From contig CAZHSB010000064.1 in assembly GCA_964534945.1 (NCBI GenBank), forward strand, positions 1 to 7,224: DNA of 7,224 nucleotides, read 5' to 3'. Shown piece by piece: positions 1 to 5,550 of the stretch. The DNA is from CAZHFA01 sp964534945. GTDB lineage: Bacteria > Bdellovibrionota_C > UBA2361 > CAKMMH01. A program made the translations under genes and the position numbers. The notes beneath the pieces were generated by a model. The model ran no database searches and was not told the DNA's origin. It saw only the letters and a program-made list of their open reading frames with translations. The stretch's first letter is position 1, and every line of letters starts with the position of its first letter.

Positions 1-407
1 ATATTGATACTGAAGAAGAAAAGAAAGAAAATGAAGAAAAGATAAAAGAAAAAACAGAAAGTTTTTCTTCACTACTTTCCAATATAAAAGAAGAATTAAA
101 AAATTATGTTGAAGATGTTAAACTTTCTACAAGATTAAGCGATTCGCCCGTTTGCTTGATAAAGGAAGGGCCTGATTTTAAGCAAATGGAATACATATAT
201 AAGCAAATGGGACAGGCCGTTCCAAAGCAAAAATTGTGTTTAGAGTGTAATTTAGATCACCCAATTTTTGATAAAATGAAATCAAAAGATTCTGAAACTC
301 AAAAATCATGGGCTTGGATTTTATATAATCAGGCACTTATAAGCCAAGGTGAAAAAATAGAAAATCCAAATGAATATTGTAAAAAGGTTATAGATCTAAT
401 GAATTAA
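1..407 (+). CDS. htpG: HtpG (Hsp90-family chaperone), C-terminal part only
   Basis: This is the 3' end of a gene that begins before the window; the reading frame is open from base 3 and stops with TAA at 405-407. The translated ~134 residues begin with a highly charged Glu/Lys stretch. They then show the HtpG C-terminal dimerisation region: LSTRLSDSPVCLI, followed by a segment around KQMGQAVPKQKLCLECNLDH (the family's 'LELNPDHP' site) and SWAWILYNQALISQGEKIEN near the end, matching the family's 'WxxLLYDQALLAEG' helix. HtpG is a cytosolic ATP-dependent chaperone. The ATPase and middle domains lie outside the window and cannot be judged. An internal ATG-like start near 156 is not a real start, because the homologous sequence continues upstream of it. 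The gene is followed directly by a terminator, so it seems to end its own transcript. Confidence is high from the C-terminal motifs alone. Confidence 0.93.
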   Translation, partial: IDTEEEKKENEEKIKEKTESFSSLLSNIKEELKNYVEDVKLSTRLSDSPVCLIKEGPDFKQMEYIYKQMGQAVPKQKLCLECNLDHPIFDKMKSKDSETQKSWAWILYNQALISQGEKIENPNEYCKKVIDLMN

Positions 408-439
408 TAAATTTTGTTTTGTTTTTATTTTTCATTTTT

Positions 440-470
440 TAGGAGGTATTTTTGATACCTCCTATTTTGT
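440..470 (+). terminator. Rho-independent terminator after htpG
   Basis: A 10-bp perfect stem is seen: TAGGAGGTAT (440-449) pairs with ATACCTCCTA (455-464) around a 5-nt loop. A short T-rich tail (ATTTTGT) follows. It lies 32 nt after the htpG stop. The tail is modest, with four T in a row. The complementary strand has no T run after the hairpin, so it should work only for + strand transcripts. Confidence 0.75.
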
Positions 471-522
471 ATTGTTAAGGTTTAGAGAGTGAGAGAATTC
501 TAAAATTAAAACAAATTCTATA

Positions 523-565
523 TTGGCAAAACATTATATTAAATATAATATTCTCATAGTATAAT
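523..565 (+). promoter_or_regulatory. Candidate promoter for the DoxX-like/tilS pair
   Basis: Two TATAAT hexamers occur, at 544-549 and 560-565, ahead of the gene starting at 599. A TTGGCA (523-528) precedes the first with a 15-nt spacer, slightly short for a sigma-70-type promoter. The second has no good -35. A promoter is expected here because the htpG terminator lies just upstream and a new gene starts downstream. The region is very AT-rich, so TATAAT matches are cheap, and the exact site is uncertain. Confidence 0.35.
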
Positions 566-586
566 TTTTTTGTTGTATTGATATTT

Positions 587-591
587 AGGAG
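587..591 (+). promoter_or_regulatory. Ribosome binding site fixing the start of the DoxX-like gene
   Basis: AGGAG lies 7 nt before ATG 599-601. This favours ATG 599 over an in-frame upstream TTG at 578, which would place this site inside the coding sequence. Confidence 0.75.
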
Positions 592-598
592 TGTCGTT

Positions 599-1006
599 AT
601 GGATATCAGAAAACCAATTGGCGATAGTGCGTATGGTCCATTTATTATAAGAATTGTAGTAGGTGCATATTTGTTTATAGTAGGATTAGCACCACTTGAT
701 GATATTCCTGGTTTTGTTGTCGGAATACAGAAGATGTATGGTTTTTCTGAGCATATTTGTATGATGATTGGTTCGACTTTTCCTTATGTTTGTATGTTCA
801 CGGGATTTTTCTTGATAATCGGTATGTGGACAACGTTGGCAGCAATGTTTGCTTGTGCAGTCTTTGGTTTTGGTATTTATGGTTTTGGAATGTCTCCAAA
901 TGAATATGCACCATTTAATCGTGATGTTATGGTGCTCGCCGCTTGTGTTTCTTTAATGTATACAGGGGCTGGATTTTTTAGCATTGATTCGTTTAGAAAA
1001 GGATAG
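599..1006 (+). CDS. Small four-helix membrane protein, DoxX-like family
   Basis: The product is 135 residues, almost entirely hydrophobic, with about four predicted membrane helices (near residues 12-32, 52-75, 77-97 and 110-128). Length, helix number and a polar N-terminus reading MDIRKPIGDSAYGP, with Arg18 opening the first helix, resemble DoxX/DoxX-like proteins, a broad family of inner-membrane proteins with no single agreed function (some are linked to redox or thiosulfate metabolism). A Pro/Asn-containing loop (MSPNEYAPFNRD) separates helices 3 and 4. There are four scattered Cys but no CxxC motif. Start ATG 599 is chosen for the AGGAG site 7 nt upstream. The stop is 12 nt before tilS, so the two are probably cotranscribed, although no functional tie to tRNA modification is evident. 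The family assignment is by overall resemblance, so it is tentative; an unrelated small membrane protein is possible. Confidence 0.6.
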   Translation: MDIRKPIGDSAYGPFIIRIVVGAYLFIVGLAPLDDIPGFVVGIQKMYGFSEHICMMIGSTFPYVCMFTGFFLIIGMWTTLAAMFACAVFGFGIYGFGMSPNEYAPFNRDVMVLAACVSLMYTGAGFFSIDSFRKG

Positions 1007-1018
1007 ATAGATTTTTTT

Positions 1019-1975
1019 GTGAAAATTGATATTAAAAAGGAAGTAAAAAATTTCCTATCAGAATATAATTTAAAAAATTCGAAAATATTATTGGCAGTTT
1101 CTGGCGGTAGAGATAGTGTGGTCTTGCTTGATGTTTGTTTTTCTTTAAAAGAAGAATTTAATATTGAGTTGGCCGTTGCTCATTTTGATCATAATTTGAG
1201 AGATTCAAGCAAAGATGATGCAAAATTTGTAGAAGAATTATCAAAGCAATATTCTCTTAAATTTTATACAAAAAAAGCGGCAACACTTCCTTGCTCCGAA
1301 AACACAGAATCTTGGGCGAGGTCTAAAAGATATGAATTTTTAAAAGAAATATTAGAAGCCGAAAAAGCAGATTATATTTTTACTGCTCATACTGGATCTG
1401 ATATGGCAGAAACTCTTTTAATGAGGTTAGTTTCTAATAAGGAACTACGGGGAATTTATAAAATTGATAAAAAACGCCATTTGATGCGTCCAATTCTTAC
1501 AATATTAAGAGAAGATATTGATAATTACGTTAAAGAACATAATTTAAAATTTGTTGATGATCCAACTAACGTAGATACAAAATATTTAAGGAATAAAGTT
1601 CGTCATACTTTAATTCCTTTTTTGAAAGAAAATTTTAACGAAAACATAGAAAATTTTTTGAGTTATCGAGGAGCTTCTTTAGAAGATGATTTTAAAGCCT
1701 TATATGAAGTAGCACAAAATGAACTTAATAAGCTTTCAAGCTTTGAAAAATATTCAAAAATATGGCTTAAAAATTTAAAAACTTTAATGCTTACCCTATC
1801 AGAATCTATAAATTGGAGAATTGCAGAGCTTATTATCAAAGAAGAACTTCATTTTAATATTGGGAAAAAAACATCATTGGAGATAATAGATTTGTTTTTT
1901 AATAAAAGAGTGGCTGTAAATTTACCAGAATCAAGAAGGATTGTTAGATCAAAAGGAAAGATTTCTTTTGAATAG
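1019..1975 (+). CDS. tilS: tRNA(Ile)-lysidine synthetase TilS
   Basis: TilS is a cytosolic enzyme that uses ATP and lysine to convert C34 of the CAU-anticodon tRNA-Ile to lysidine, so that the tRNA reads AUA as isoleucine; it is normally essential. The 318-aa product carries the N-type PP-loop SGGRDS (residues 28-33) after strand KILLAV. It also has the family's HFDHNLR motif (55-61), the HTGSDMAETLLMRL segment that matches the usual 'HHxDDQAET' site, an RP(I/L)L segment, and DDPTNVDTKYLRNKVRHTLIPFL, matching 'DPSNxDxxYxRNxIR'. At 318 residues it is the short type: the catalytic domain plus a helical region, without the full C-terminal domains of the ~430-aa E. coli enzyme. The start is GTG 1019; the nearest purine-rich site (AAAGGA, ~16 nt upstream) is far away, so initiation may rely on coupling to the upstream gene. 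AUA codons are frequent throughout the window, so demand for this tRNA should be high. Confidence 0.93.
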   Translation: MKIDIKKEVKNFLSEYNLKNSKILLAVSGGRDSVVLLDVCFSLKEEFNIELAVAHFDHNLRDSSKDDAKFVEELSKQYSLKFYTKKAATLPCSENTESWARSKRYEFLKEILEAEKADYIFTAHTGSDMAETLLMRLVSNKELRGIYKIDKKRHLMRPILTILREDIDNYVKEHNLKFVDDPTNVDTKYLRNKVRHTLIPFLKENFNENIENFLSYRGASLEDDFKALYEVAQNELNKLSSFEKYSKIWLKNLKTLMLTLSESINWRIAELIIKEELHFNIGKKTSLEIIDLFFNKRVAVNLPESRRIVRSKGKISFE

Positions 1976-2115
1976 ATTTTGTTTTTTATTTCAAAAATTT
2001 GCGGAGAAGAATGAAAAAATGTTTAGTTATTATTATCCAATATGGATTTTATAGAAATCTTTGAAAAGTTAAATTAAATCTTGTTAAAAATTAAAAAAGC
2101 ATTTACGTTAACATT

Positions 2116-2907
2116 GTGTCTTTTTATATTTTAAAAAATATATCACAAAATTTATTAGAAAAAGCTATAGCTGTTTTAGAGTTTATAGGTATAACAGTTA
2201 TATCTTTTGTACATCTTCTAAAAGGTAAGGCTCAATTTAGGAAAAAGGACGTTGTTTTAGTCTTTTATGAGTCAGGTCCTGCATCTCTTGGTATAGTTTG
2301 TCTTATTAGTTTATTAGTAGGATTAATTTTAGCTTATATTGGATCAATTCAACTTGAACAATTTGGTGCCACAATTTATATAGCAGATCTTGTAGGGCTT
2401 GCTATGTTTAGAGAAATGGGTGCAATCATGTCAAGTATAATAATGGCAGGAAGAACAGGGGCTGCATTTGCAGCACAAATTGCGACAATGGAAACTAATG
2501 AAGAGATTGATGCTTTAAAGACAACGGGTATTTCTCCGATAGATTTTTTAGTACTTCCAAGAGTCGTGACTTTTATCTTTATGTTTCCACTTCTTTGTAT
2601 CTGCTCTGATTTAGTTGGCGTTATAGGTGGTGCTATAGTTGGAATATTCTGTTTTGATATTAGCATTACTAGATATTGGGAACAAACAATTCTTAGAGTA
2701 GGACTAGATGATTTGTTTATTGGCGTAGTAAAGAGCGTTTTCTTTGGAATTATTGTTTCGATGTCTGCTTGTTATTTTGGTATGAAAAGCGCGAGGACTG
2801 CGGAGGGGGTAGGAAAAGCTACTACATCTTCGGTTGTGGTTTCTATTGTGCTAATCATTGTATGTGATGCTATTTTTGCTATATTAACTAATGTGTTAGG
2901 ACTTTAA
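2116..2907 (+). CDS. mlaE: MlaE-type ABC permease of phospholipid/MCE transport system
   Basis: This is the membrane permease of an Mla-type ABC system that moves phospholipids (or related lipids) between the inner and outer membranes. The 263-aa product shows the MlaE family core: FGATIYIADLVGLAMFREMG, then the very conserved MAGRTGAAFAAQIATMETNE, EIDALKTTGISP (the cytoplasmic coupling region that contacts the ATPase), FLVLPRVV, and a C-terminal KSARTAEGVGKATTSSVV segment. About five to six hydrophobic helices are visible. Its sequence most resembles the MlaE subgroup that normally carries an N-terminal STAS domain, yet an in-frame TAA at 2092-2094 shows that none is encoded here. The start is GTG 2116 without a recognisable ribosome binding site; no in-frame ATG exists before the conserved core, so GTG is the best choice. 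It is separated from tilS by 140 nt with no convincing promoter or terminator. The stop is 2 nt before mlaF. Confidence 0.92.
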   Translation: MSFYILKNISQNLLEKAIAVLEFIGITVISFVHLLKGKAQFRKKDVVLVFYESGPASLGIVCLISLLVGLILAYIGSIQLEQFGATIYIADLVGLAMFREMGAIMSSIIMAGRTGAAFAAQIATMETNEEIDALKTTGISPIDFLVLPRVVTFIFMFPLLCICSDLVGVIGGAIVGIFCFDISITRYWEQTILRVGLDDLFIGVVKSVFFGIIVSMSACYFGMKSARTAEGVGKATTSSVVVSIVLIIVCDAIFAILTNVLGL

Positions 2908-2909
2908 AA

Positions 2910-3656
2910 ATGAAAGAGATTGTTATTCAAGTAAAAGACTTAACAATGAAATATGGCAATAAATTGATTCAGGAGAATTTAACTTTTCCCATTTATAAAA
3001 AAGATATTTTTATAATAATGGGGGGAAGTGGTTGCGGAAAAAGTACATTGCTTCGTCATTTGATAGGGCTTAAAAGTCCGTATAAGGGAGAAGTTATTAT
3101 AAACGAAAAAAGCTTTTGGAAAATGACAGAAGACGGGCGTCATGATATGTTAAAAGAGTTTGGAGTTAGTTTCCAAAGTGGCGCTTTGTGGACATCAATG
3201 ACACTTTTAGAAAATGTTTCTCTTGCATTAGAAGAGTATACAAAATATTCTAAGGAGGAGATAAAAGAAATAGCTTCTAAGAAATTATCACTTGTCGGAT
3301 TAAAAGGGTTTGAAGATTATTATCCTTTTGAAATAAGTGGTGGAATGAGGAAAAGGGCAGGCATTGCGCGTGCTATGGCTCTTGATCCTCAAATTTTATT
3401 TTTAGATGAGCCATCTGCGGGGCTAGATCCGATATCTTCAAAAAACTTAGATGATTTAATTATTAAATTAAATAAAGAAAATAATGTAACGGTTGTAATT
3501 ATTACGCATGAGTTAGATAGTATTTTTAGGATTGGAACTAATAGCGTTTTTTTAGATGCGGATACAAAAACCATGATTGATTATGGAGATCCAAAAGCAT
3601 TGCTAATAAGCGGACAGGCGAAGGTTAGAAAATTTTTAAAAAGAGGTGAAGATTAA
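2910..3656 (+). CDS. mlaF: MlaF-type ABC transporter ATPase
   Basis: This is the cytosolic ATP-hydrolysing subunit that powers the MlaE permease. All nucleotide-binding motifs are intact in the 248-aa product: Walker A GGSGCGKST (38-46), Q-loop Gln89 in FGVSFQSGALW, signature ISGGMRKR (142-149), Walker B ILFLDEP (162-168) with catalytic Glu167, D-loop SAGLD (169-173) and H-loop His200 in VIITHE. The FQSGALW and SGGMRKRAGIARAMALDP stretches are typical of the MlaF/Ttg2A subgroup rather than of generic importers or exporters. The length is normal for the family. ATG 2910 lies 2 nt after the mlaE stop, with AGGA (2898-2901) about 8 nt upstream, so translation is probably coupled. It sits centrally in the mlaE-F-D-lipoprotein operon. 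Confidence 0.95.
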   Translation: MKEIVIQVKDLTMKYGNKLIQENLTFPIYKKDIFIIMGGSGCGKSTLLRHLIGLKSPYKGEVIINEKSFWKMTEDGRHDMLKEFGVSFQSGALWTSMTLLENVSLALEEYTKYSKEEIKEIASKKLSLVGLKGFEDYYPFEISGGMRKRAGIARAMALDPQILFLDEPSAGLDPISSKNLDDLIIKLNKENNVTVVIITHELDSIFRIGTNSVFLDADTKTMIDYGDPKALLISGQAKVRKFLKRGED

Positions 3657-3658
3657 AA

Positions 3659-4582
3659 ATGGAAACAAATAAAAAATCACTCTTAATAGGAATATTCATT
3701 GTTGGGGCGGTTGCCATTTTTGTGGCTTTAATATGGATATTGGGATCTGGGCTTATATTTTCAAATAACATAACTTATGTAATGTATTTTAATGAATCAG
3801 CAAAGGGATTAAGAAAAGGAGCGAAAGTAGCTTTTAAGGGGGTTTCTGTTGGTGAAGTTTCTGAGGTTAATGTAATATTAGATTCGCAAACTTTTTTAGC
3901 AAAAAACCAAGTAATCGTAACTATTGATAAGAATAGGTTAAAAACTAATAGTGATAATATGTTTGATTTTGGAATGAGTGCAAAAAAGATTACGAACTTA
4001 TTAATAAAAAAAGGATTAAGAGCGCAACTTCAAACAGAGAGTATCGTTACGGGAGTTTTGATGATAAATCTTGATTTTGATAAGAGCATTCCGATAAAAC
4101 TGTCAGGTAAAAATGAGGATTTTATAGAAATTCCTACAAAGCCATCGGGACTTTCTCAAATAACTCAAACGCTTGATAAAATTAAATTTGATCAAGCAAT
4201 ATCGAAATTAACGCAGATATTGGATAATGTAGACCAGTTTACATCTAAGGGAACACTTGGAAAGACTATAGAAAATTTAAATGTTGCAGTCGTTGAGTTG
4301 CAAAAAACAACAAAACAGATAGGAAGTGTTTTCGAAAAAATGAATGGAAAAATATCTCCTATAATGGACGATGTAAAAATGATGACAGAAAATGCAAGTA
4401 AAACATTTGAGGAATTGCAAGAATTTACAAATGGTCTAAATGGCATGGTAGGGGACGATTCAAAGTTTAGATATAAATTAGAAGAGACGATCGAGTCTAT
4501 AGATAGAGCTTCAAAATCTTTGTCGACTTTATCCGATTATTTAACACGTAATCCAGAGGCTATTATATATGGGAAAAAATAA
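3659..4582 (+). CDS. mlaD: MlaD-type MCE-domain lipid-binding protein
   Basis: This is the periplasmic, membrane-anchored substrate-binding subunit of the MCE transport system; family members form hexameric rings on the MlaE/F complex and conduct lipid through a central pore. The 307-aa product has one N-terminal membrane helix (about residues 7-33) and a single MCE domain (about 38-145, including SAKGLRKGAKVAFKGVSVGEV, the family's 'GLxxGaxVxyrGVxVG' signature). A long helical tail (about 165-295) rich in regularly spaced hydrophobic residues is likely to form a coiled coil extending the ring. The C-terminus TLSDYLTRNPEAIIYGKK resembles the 'LxRxPEaLlxGK' ending of PqiB/Mla relatives. Start ATG 3659 has a strong GAGGTGA site (3643-3649) 9 nt upstream, inside the mlaF end. 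It is longer than E. coli MlaD (~180 aa) because of the helical tail, which is common where a lipoprotein partner is encoded next door. Confidence 0.92.
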   Translation: METNKKSLLIGIFIVGAVAIFVALIWILGSGLIFSNNITYVMYFNESAKGLRKGAKVAFKGVSVGEVSEVNVILDSQTFLAKNQVIVTIDKNRLKTNSDNMFDFGMSAKKITNLLIKKGLRAQLQTESIVTGVLMINLDFDKSIPIKLSGKNEDFIEIPTKPSGLSQITQTLDKIKFDQAISKLTQILDNVDQFTSKGTLGKTIENLNVAVVELQKTTKQIGSVFEKMNGKISPIMDDVKMMTENASKTFEELQEFTNGLNGMVGDDSKFRYKLEETIESIDRASKSLSTLSDYLTRNPEAIIYGKK

Positions 4583-4583
4583 T

Positions 4584-5171
4584 ATGAAAAAATATTTTGT
4601 AGTTTTGATGTTGTTATTTTTTACGGCTTGTTTTTCGACACCTACAAATTATTATGTGTTTAACACGAGCAATGATTCAAAAAAAATATCATGTAATTTG
4701 CCAGAAAATTTTTATATTGAGGTTGGCCCCGTTGAAGTTTTAGATTATTTAAAAAGAGATCAAATTATTGTTAGAGAAACACAAAATAAGGTTTCAATTT
4801 CTGACACAAATCTTTGGATATCAAGTATAAATAGCCAGATAAAGAGCATATTGAAAGCAAATCTAAGTAATGTAATTAATAACGAGGAATCTATTGAGTT
4901 TTGTGAATATCCATGTTCTGTAGAAAATAAAGAAAAGTTACGTGTCACAGTGCTTATTAATGCTTTTGAATATAATAGGGAACTTAATAAGGTGATTTTC
5001 GATGCCAATGTAAGCACATCATTAAACGGTAAGTTAATAGCTACAAAGGTAGAAAAGATAGAAAATGATTTACAAGATAATTCATATGAACAAATAGTTT
5101 ATTCAATGAGTGAAGCCCTAAGTGTTTTTTCAAATGATATTGCAAATTTGATTTGTGATGAGGAAAAGTAG
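4584..5171 (+). CDS. ABC-type transport auxiliary lipoprotein (PqiC/DUF330-like)
   Basis: This is a predicted outer-membrane lipoprotein, 195 aa from ATG 4584. It has a short lipoprotein signal: MKKY, a hydrophobic stretch, then lipobox FTAC with the acylated Cys at residue 16. The residue after Cys is Phe, not Asp, which fits outer-membrane targeting. The mature part starts with TPTNYYVF and contains VGPVEVLDYLKRDQIIVR and a LWISSINSQIKSILKANLS stretch, matching the layout of the auxiliary lipoprotein family ('YxLxx', 'V.vp.yLdr.qiV.R', 'W.epl...i...La..L'). Family members (PqiC is the model) partner MCE proteins to complete a bridge to the outer membrane. An in-frame ATG at 4569 overlaps the end of mlaD; ATG 4584, 1 nt after the mlaD stop, is preferred because it gives a standard signal peptide. 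The frame stays open for a further 43 codons after the TAG stop, discussed separately. Confidence 0.82.
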   Translation: MKKYFVVLMLLFFTACFSTPTNYYVFNTSNDSKKISCNLPENFYIEVGPVEVLDYLKRDQIIVRETQNKVSISDTNLWISSINSQIKSILKANLSNVINNEESIEFCEYPCSVENKEKLRVTVLINAFEYNRELNKVIFDANVSTSLNGKLIATKVEKIENDLQDNSYEQIVYSMSEALSVFSNDIANLICDEEK

Positions 5172-5468
5172 AAAAAAGGCTTAGGGGGGAGTAATGCTTT
5201 ACAATATTTTTTTTCGAATTCTTCCGAATTTCAATATGAAATTGAAAAAGCATTAACAGGATATGATGAATTCTTTAATGTATCATATAAAGAGGAGCAT
5301 TAATCTATTCTTAAAATTCCGACAAAGGCATGGTATGGTTTATTTTATAAATAAAATAAAACTTTCAAAATAAATTTATCATTAAGAAAGCTATTTTTAG
5401 GAATTTTTTACCAATCTAGCATAATTATTTAATATACTTTTTTCTAATTTTCCCTGTAAAAATAATAC
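5172..5468 (+). other. Long intergenic stretch with no confident gene
   Basis: The stretch holds a G6 run (5184-5189), a T8 run (5207-5214), a 9-bp inverted repeat (5192-5200 with 5247-5255), and a perfect 10-bp all-A/T inverted repeat (5339-5348 with 5351-5360) that is too weak to call a terminator. Short ORFs exist: 20 codons from ATG 5194 and 36 codons from ATG 5263 to 5373. Neither resembles a known family, and both are short enough to arise by chance in AT-rich sequence. No tRNA or other RNA gene was recognised, and no clear terminator for the mla operon. Confidence 0.5.
5194..5303 (+). pseudogene. Possible frameshifted or decayed small ORF
   Basis: ATG 5194 is preceded by a purine-rich GGGGGGAG (5184-5191), a plausible ribosome binding site. 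The ATG frame runs into a T8 tract (5207-5214) and stops after only 20 codons. If one T were added, or the ribosome slipped back by one there, the product would continue for 29 codons in the other frame, including SSEFQYEIEKALTGYDEFF and ending YKEEH, to TAA 5301-5303. That frame has a balanced, protein-like composition but no ATG, GTG or TTG start of its own. It is also in frame with, and directly after, the lipoprotein's TAG stop. It could be a phase-variable or frameshifted small gene, a decayed C-terminal extension of the lipoprotein, or chance. No function is recognised. Confidence 0.22.
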
Positions 5469-5504
5469 TTGACAATGAATATATATATATATATAGGCTA
5501 TAAT
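5469..5504 (+). promoter_or_regulatory. Promoter-like region for the radical SAM/peptide cassette with over-long spacer
   Basis: A perfect -35 hexamer TTGACA (5469-5474) and a perfect -10 hexamer TATAAT (5499-5504) lie 47 nt before the radical SAM start codon. The spacer between them is 24 nt, instead of the ~17 nt usual for a housekeeping sigma factor, and is mostly an AT dinucleotide run. The TATAAT could instead pair with a weaker TGAATA (5476-5481) at 17 nt, or the TTGACA with a TATATA inside the repeat (5490-5495) at 15 nt. Expression may therefore depend on repeat length. Confidence 0.6.
5479..5495. repeat. AT dinucleotide microsatellite, about 8.5 units
   Basis: An uninterrupted (AT)8A run of 17 nt sits between the -35 and -10 hexamers upstream of the radical SAM gene. 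Runs like this are prone to slipped-strand gain or loss of 2-nt units. Each change would alter promoter spacing and helical phase. Confidence 0.9.
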
Positions 5505-5550
5505 CAATTTTTTGAAAGGTTATTTATCTTAAAGATAGAAAGGTAAAATC

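Noticed and set aside
4569..4583. Upstream ATG as the lipoprotein start
   Set aside because: It would overlap mlaD and add MGKNN before an otherwise standard MKK-type signal peptide; ATG 4584 fits better, though 4569 is not excluded.
5184..5189. G6 run as a phase-variable homopolymer
   Set aside because: Six G is short for slippage, and the run is more simply read as part of a ribosome binding site.
5041..5253. 70-codon - strand ORF over the lipoprotein end
   Set aside because: It is an antisense shadow of the lipoprotein with a composition typical of reverse-read AT-rich coding sequence.
5339..5360. Perfect 10-bp inverted repeat as mla operon terminator
   Set aside because: All pairs are A-T with a 2-nt loop and no T run follows, so a stable terminator hairpin is unlikely.
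5263..5373. 36-codon + strand ORF (starts MMNSLMYHIKRS)
   Set aside because: It has only a weak, too-close AGGA site, overlaps the possible decayed ORF in another frame, and is short enough to be chance.
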